From Durusdinium trenchii (taxonomy: Eukaryota; Sar; Dinophyceae; Suessiales; Symbiodiniaceae), in NCBI GenBank assembly GCA_963970005.1, contig CAXAMN010029027.1, positions 1,407,798-1,471,797 on the forward strand: 64,000 nucleotides of DNA, given 5' to 3'. The notes under the pieces are model-generated. The model did not search any database and had not been told where the DNA came from. It saw only the letters and a list, made by a program, of their open reading frames with translations. This document shows positions 63,864 to 64,000 of the stretch, in pieces. Position numbers and translations under genes: made by a program. Position 1 is the stretch's first letter. Each line of letters begins with the position of its first letter.

Positions 63864-64000
63864 CTAGCTGCTGTTCCTCAGAGTGTTCTTCGCTGCGTCT
63901 CCCAACTCTCTCCCTTCTTTCTTGCCTCCTTTGCTTTCTTCTTTGTCTTCTTTCTCCTCTTCTTCATCATCATCTGCACATGGCTCGGCCTCTTCTGACC
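63864..64000 (-). CDS. Partial acidic exon at the window edge
   Basis: On the minus strand the frame from the window end reads SEEAEPCADDDEEEEKEDKE, then ESKGGKKEGRELGDAAKNTL and stops at 63864. The real exon probably ends a few codons earlier at a donor. This is likely an upstream exon of the gene at 62153-63633, continuing beyond the window. Confidence 0.4.
   Translation of the reverse strand, partial: SEEAEPCADDDEEEEKEDKEESKGGKKEGRELGDAAKNTLRNSS

Overview
This window looks like nuclear DNA of a dinoflagellate, most likely of the Symbiodiniaceae or close relatives. The reasons are its intron-broken genes, AG acceptors placed just ahead of start codons, motifs resembling the dinoflagellate spliced leader, copia-type retroelement debris, and two gene families that I recall as highly multicopy in dinoflagellates. 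Nothing prokaryotic was seen: no operons with ribosome binding sites, no CRISPR, no rRNA or tRNA gene that I could recognise. Most listed genes are single exons or fragments, because introns cannot be placed reliably by eye.

Layout. 1-5 kb: mostly non-coding, with a weak multi-exon gene candidate near 2.6-3.9 kb. 5.1-11.4 kb: two PARP-type ADP-ribosyltransferase genes in tandem, with a complete H-Y-E catalytic triad in both. 14-16 kb: exons of an unrecognised gene. 16.7-17.1 kb: a solo copy of the terminal repeat of the large element described next. 18.4-20 kb: an unknown terminal exon and a zinc-finger/ankyrin gene. 21.5-22.8 kb: a dispersed repeat (family A). 24.4-25.06 kb: a 42-bp minisatellite, then a CACTCA-type microsatellite.

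25.06-37.28 kb: the most striking object, a retroelement of about 12.2 kb. Its ends are 400-bp direct repeats that differ at only two positions I could find. It lies inside a CACTCA/TG-rich microsatellite. All its ORFs are on the minus strand: eight proline/threonine-rich ORFs followed by a reverse transcriptase of Penelope-like appearance whose motif C reads YVDN instead of YxDD. I see no integrase, RNase H, GIY-YIG domain or canonical tRNA primer site. Several ORFs look like paralogs, one carries a Myb/SANT-like domain, and several are preceded at 24-55 nt by a sequence resembling both a splice acceptor and the dinoflagellate spliced leader. My reading is a multi-gene Penelope-like (Terminon-like) element expressed through spliced-leader trans-splicing.

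37.3-53 kb: a repeat-rich patchwork. It has a 2.5-kb internally deleted copia element with short LTRs and an initiator-tRNA-Met-type primer site, then a tandem junction of family A repeats broken by two different insertions (B and C), each with a target-site duplication. 53.07-57.7 kb: a decayed copia-type polyprotein (Gag, zinc knuckle, protease, a cytosine-methyltransferase-like domain, integrase). 59-64 kb: two minus-strand multi-exon genes of dinoflagellate multicopy families, the first with a transposase-like layout.
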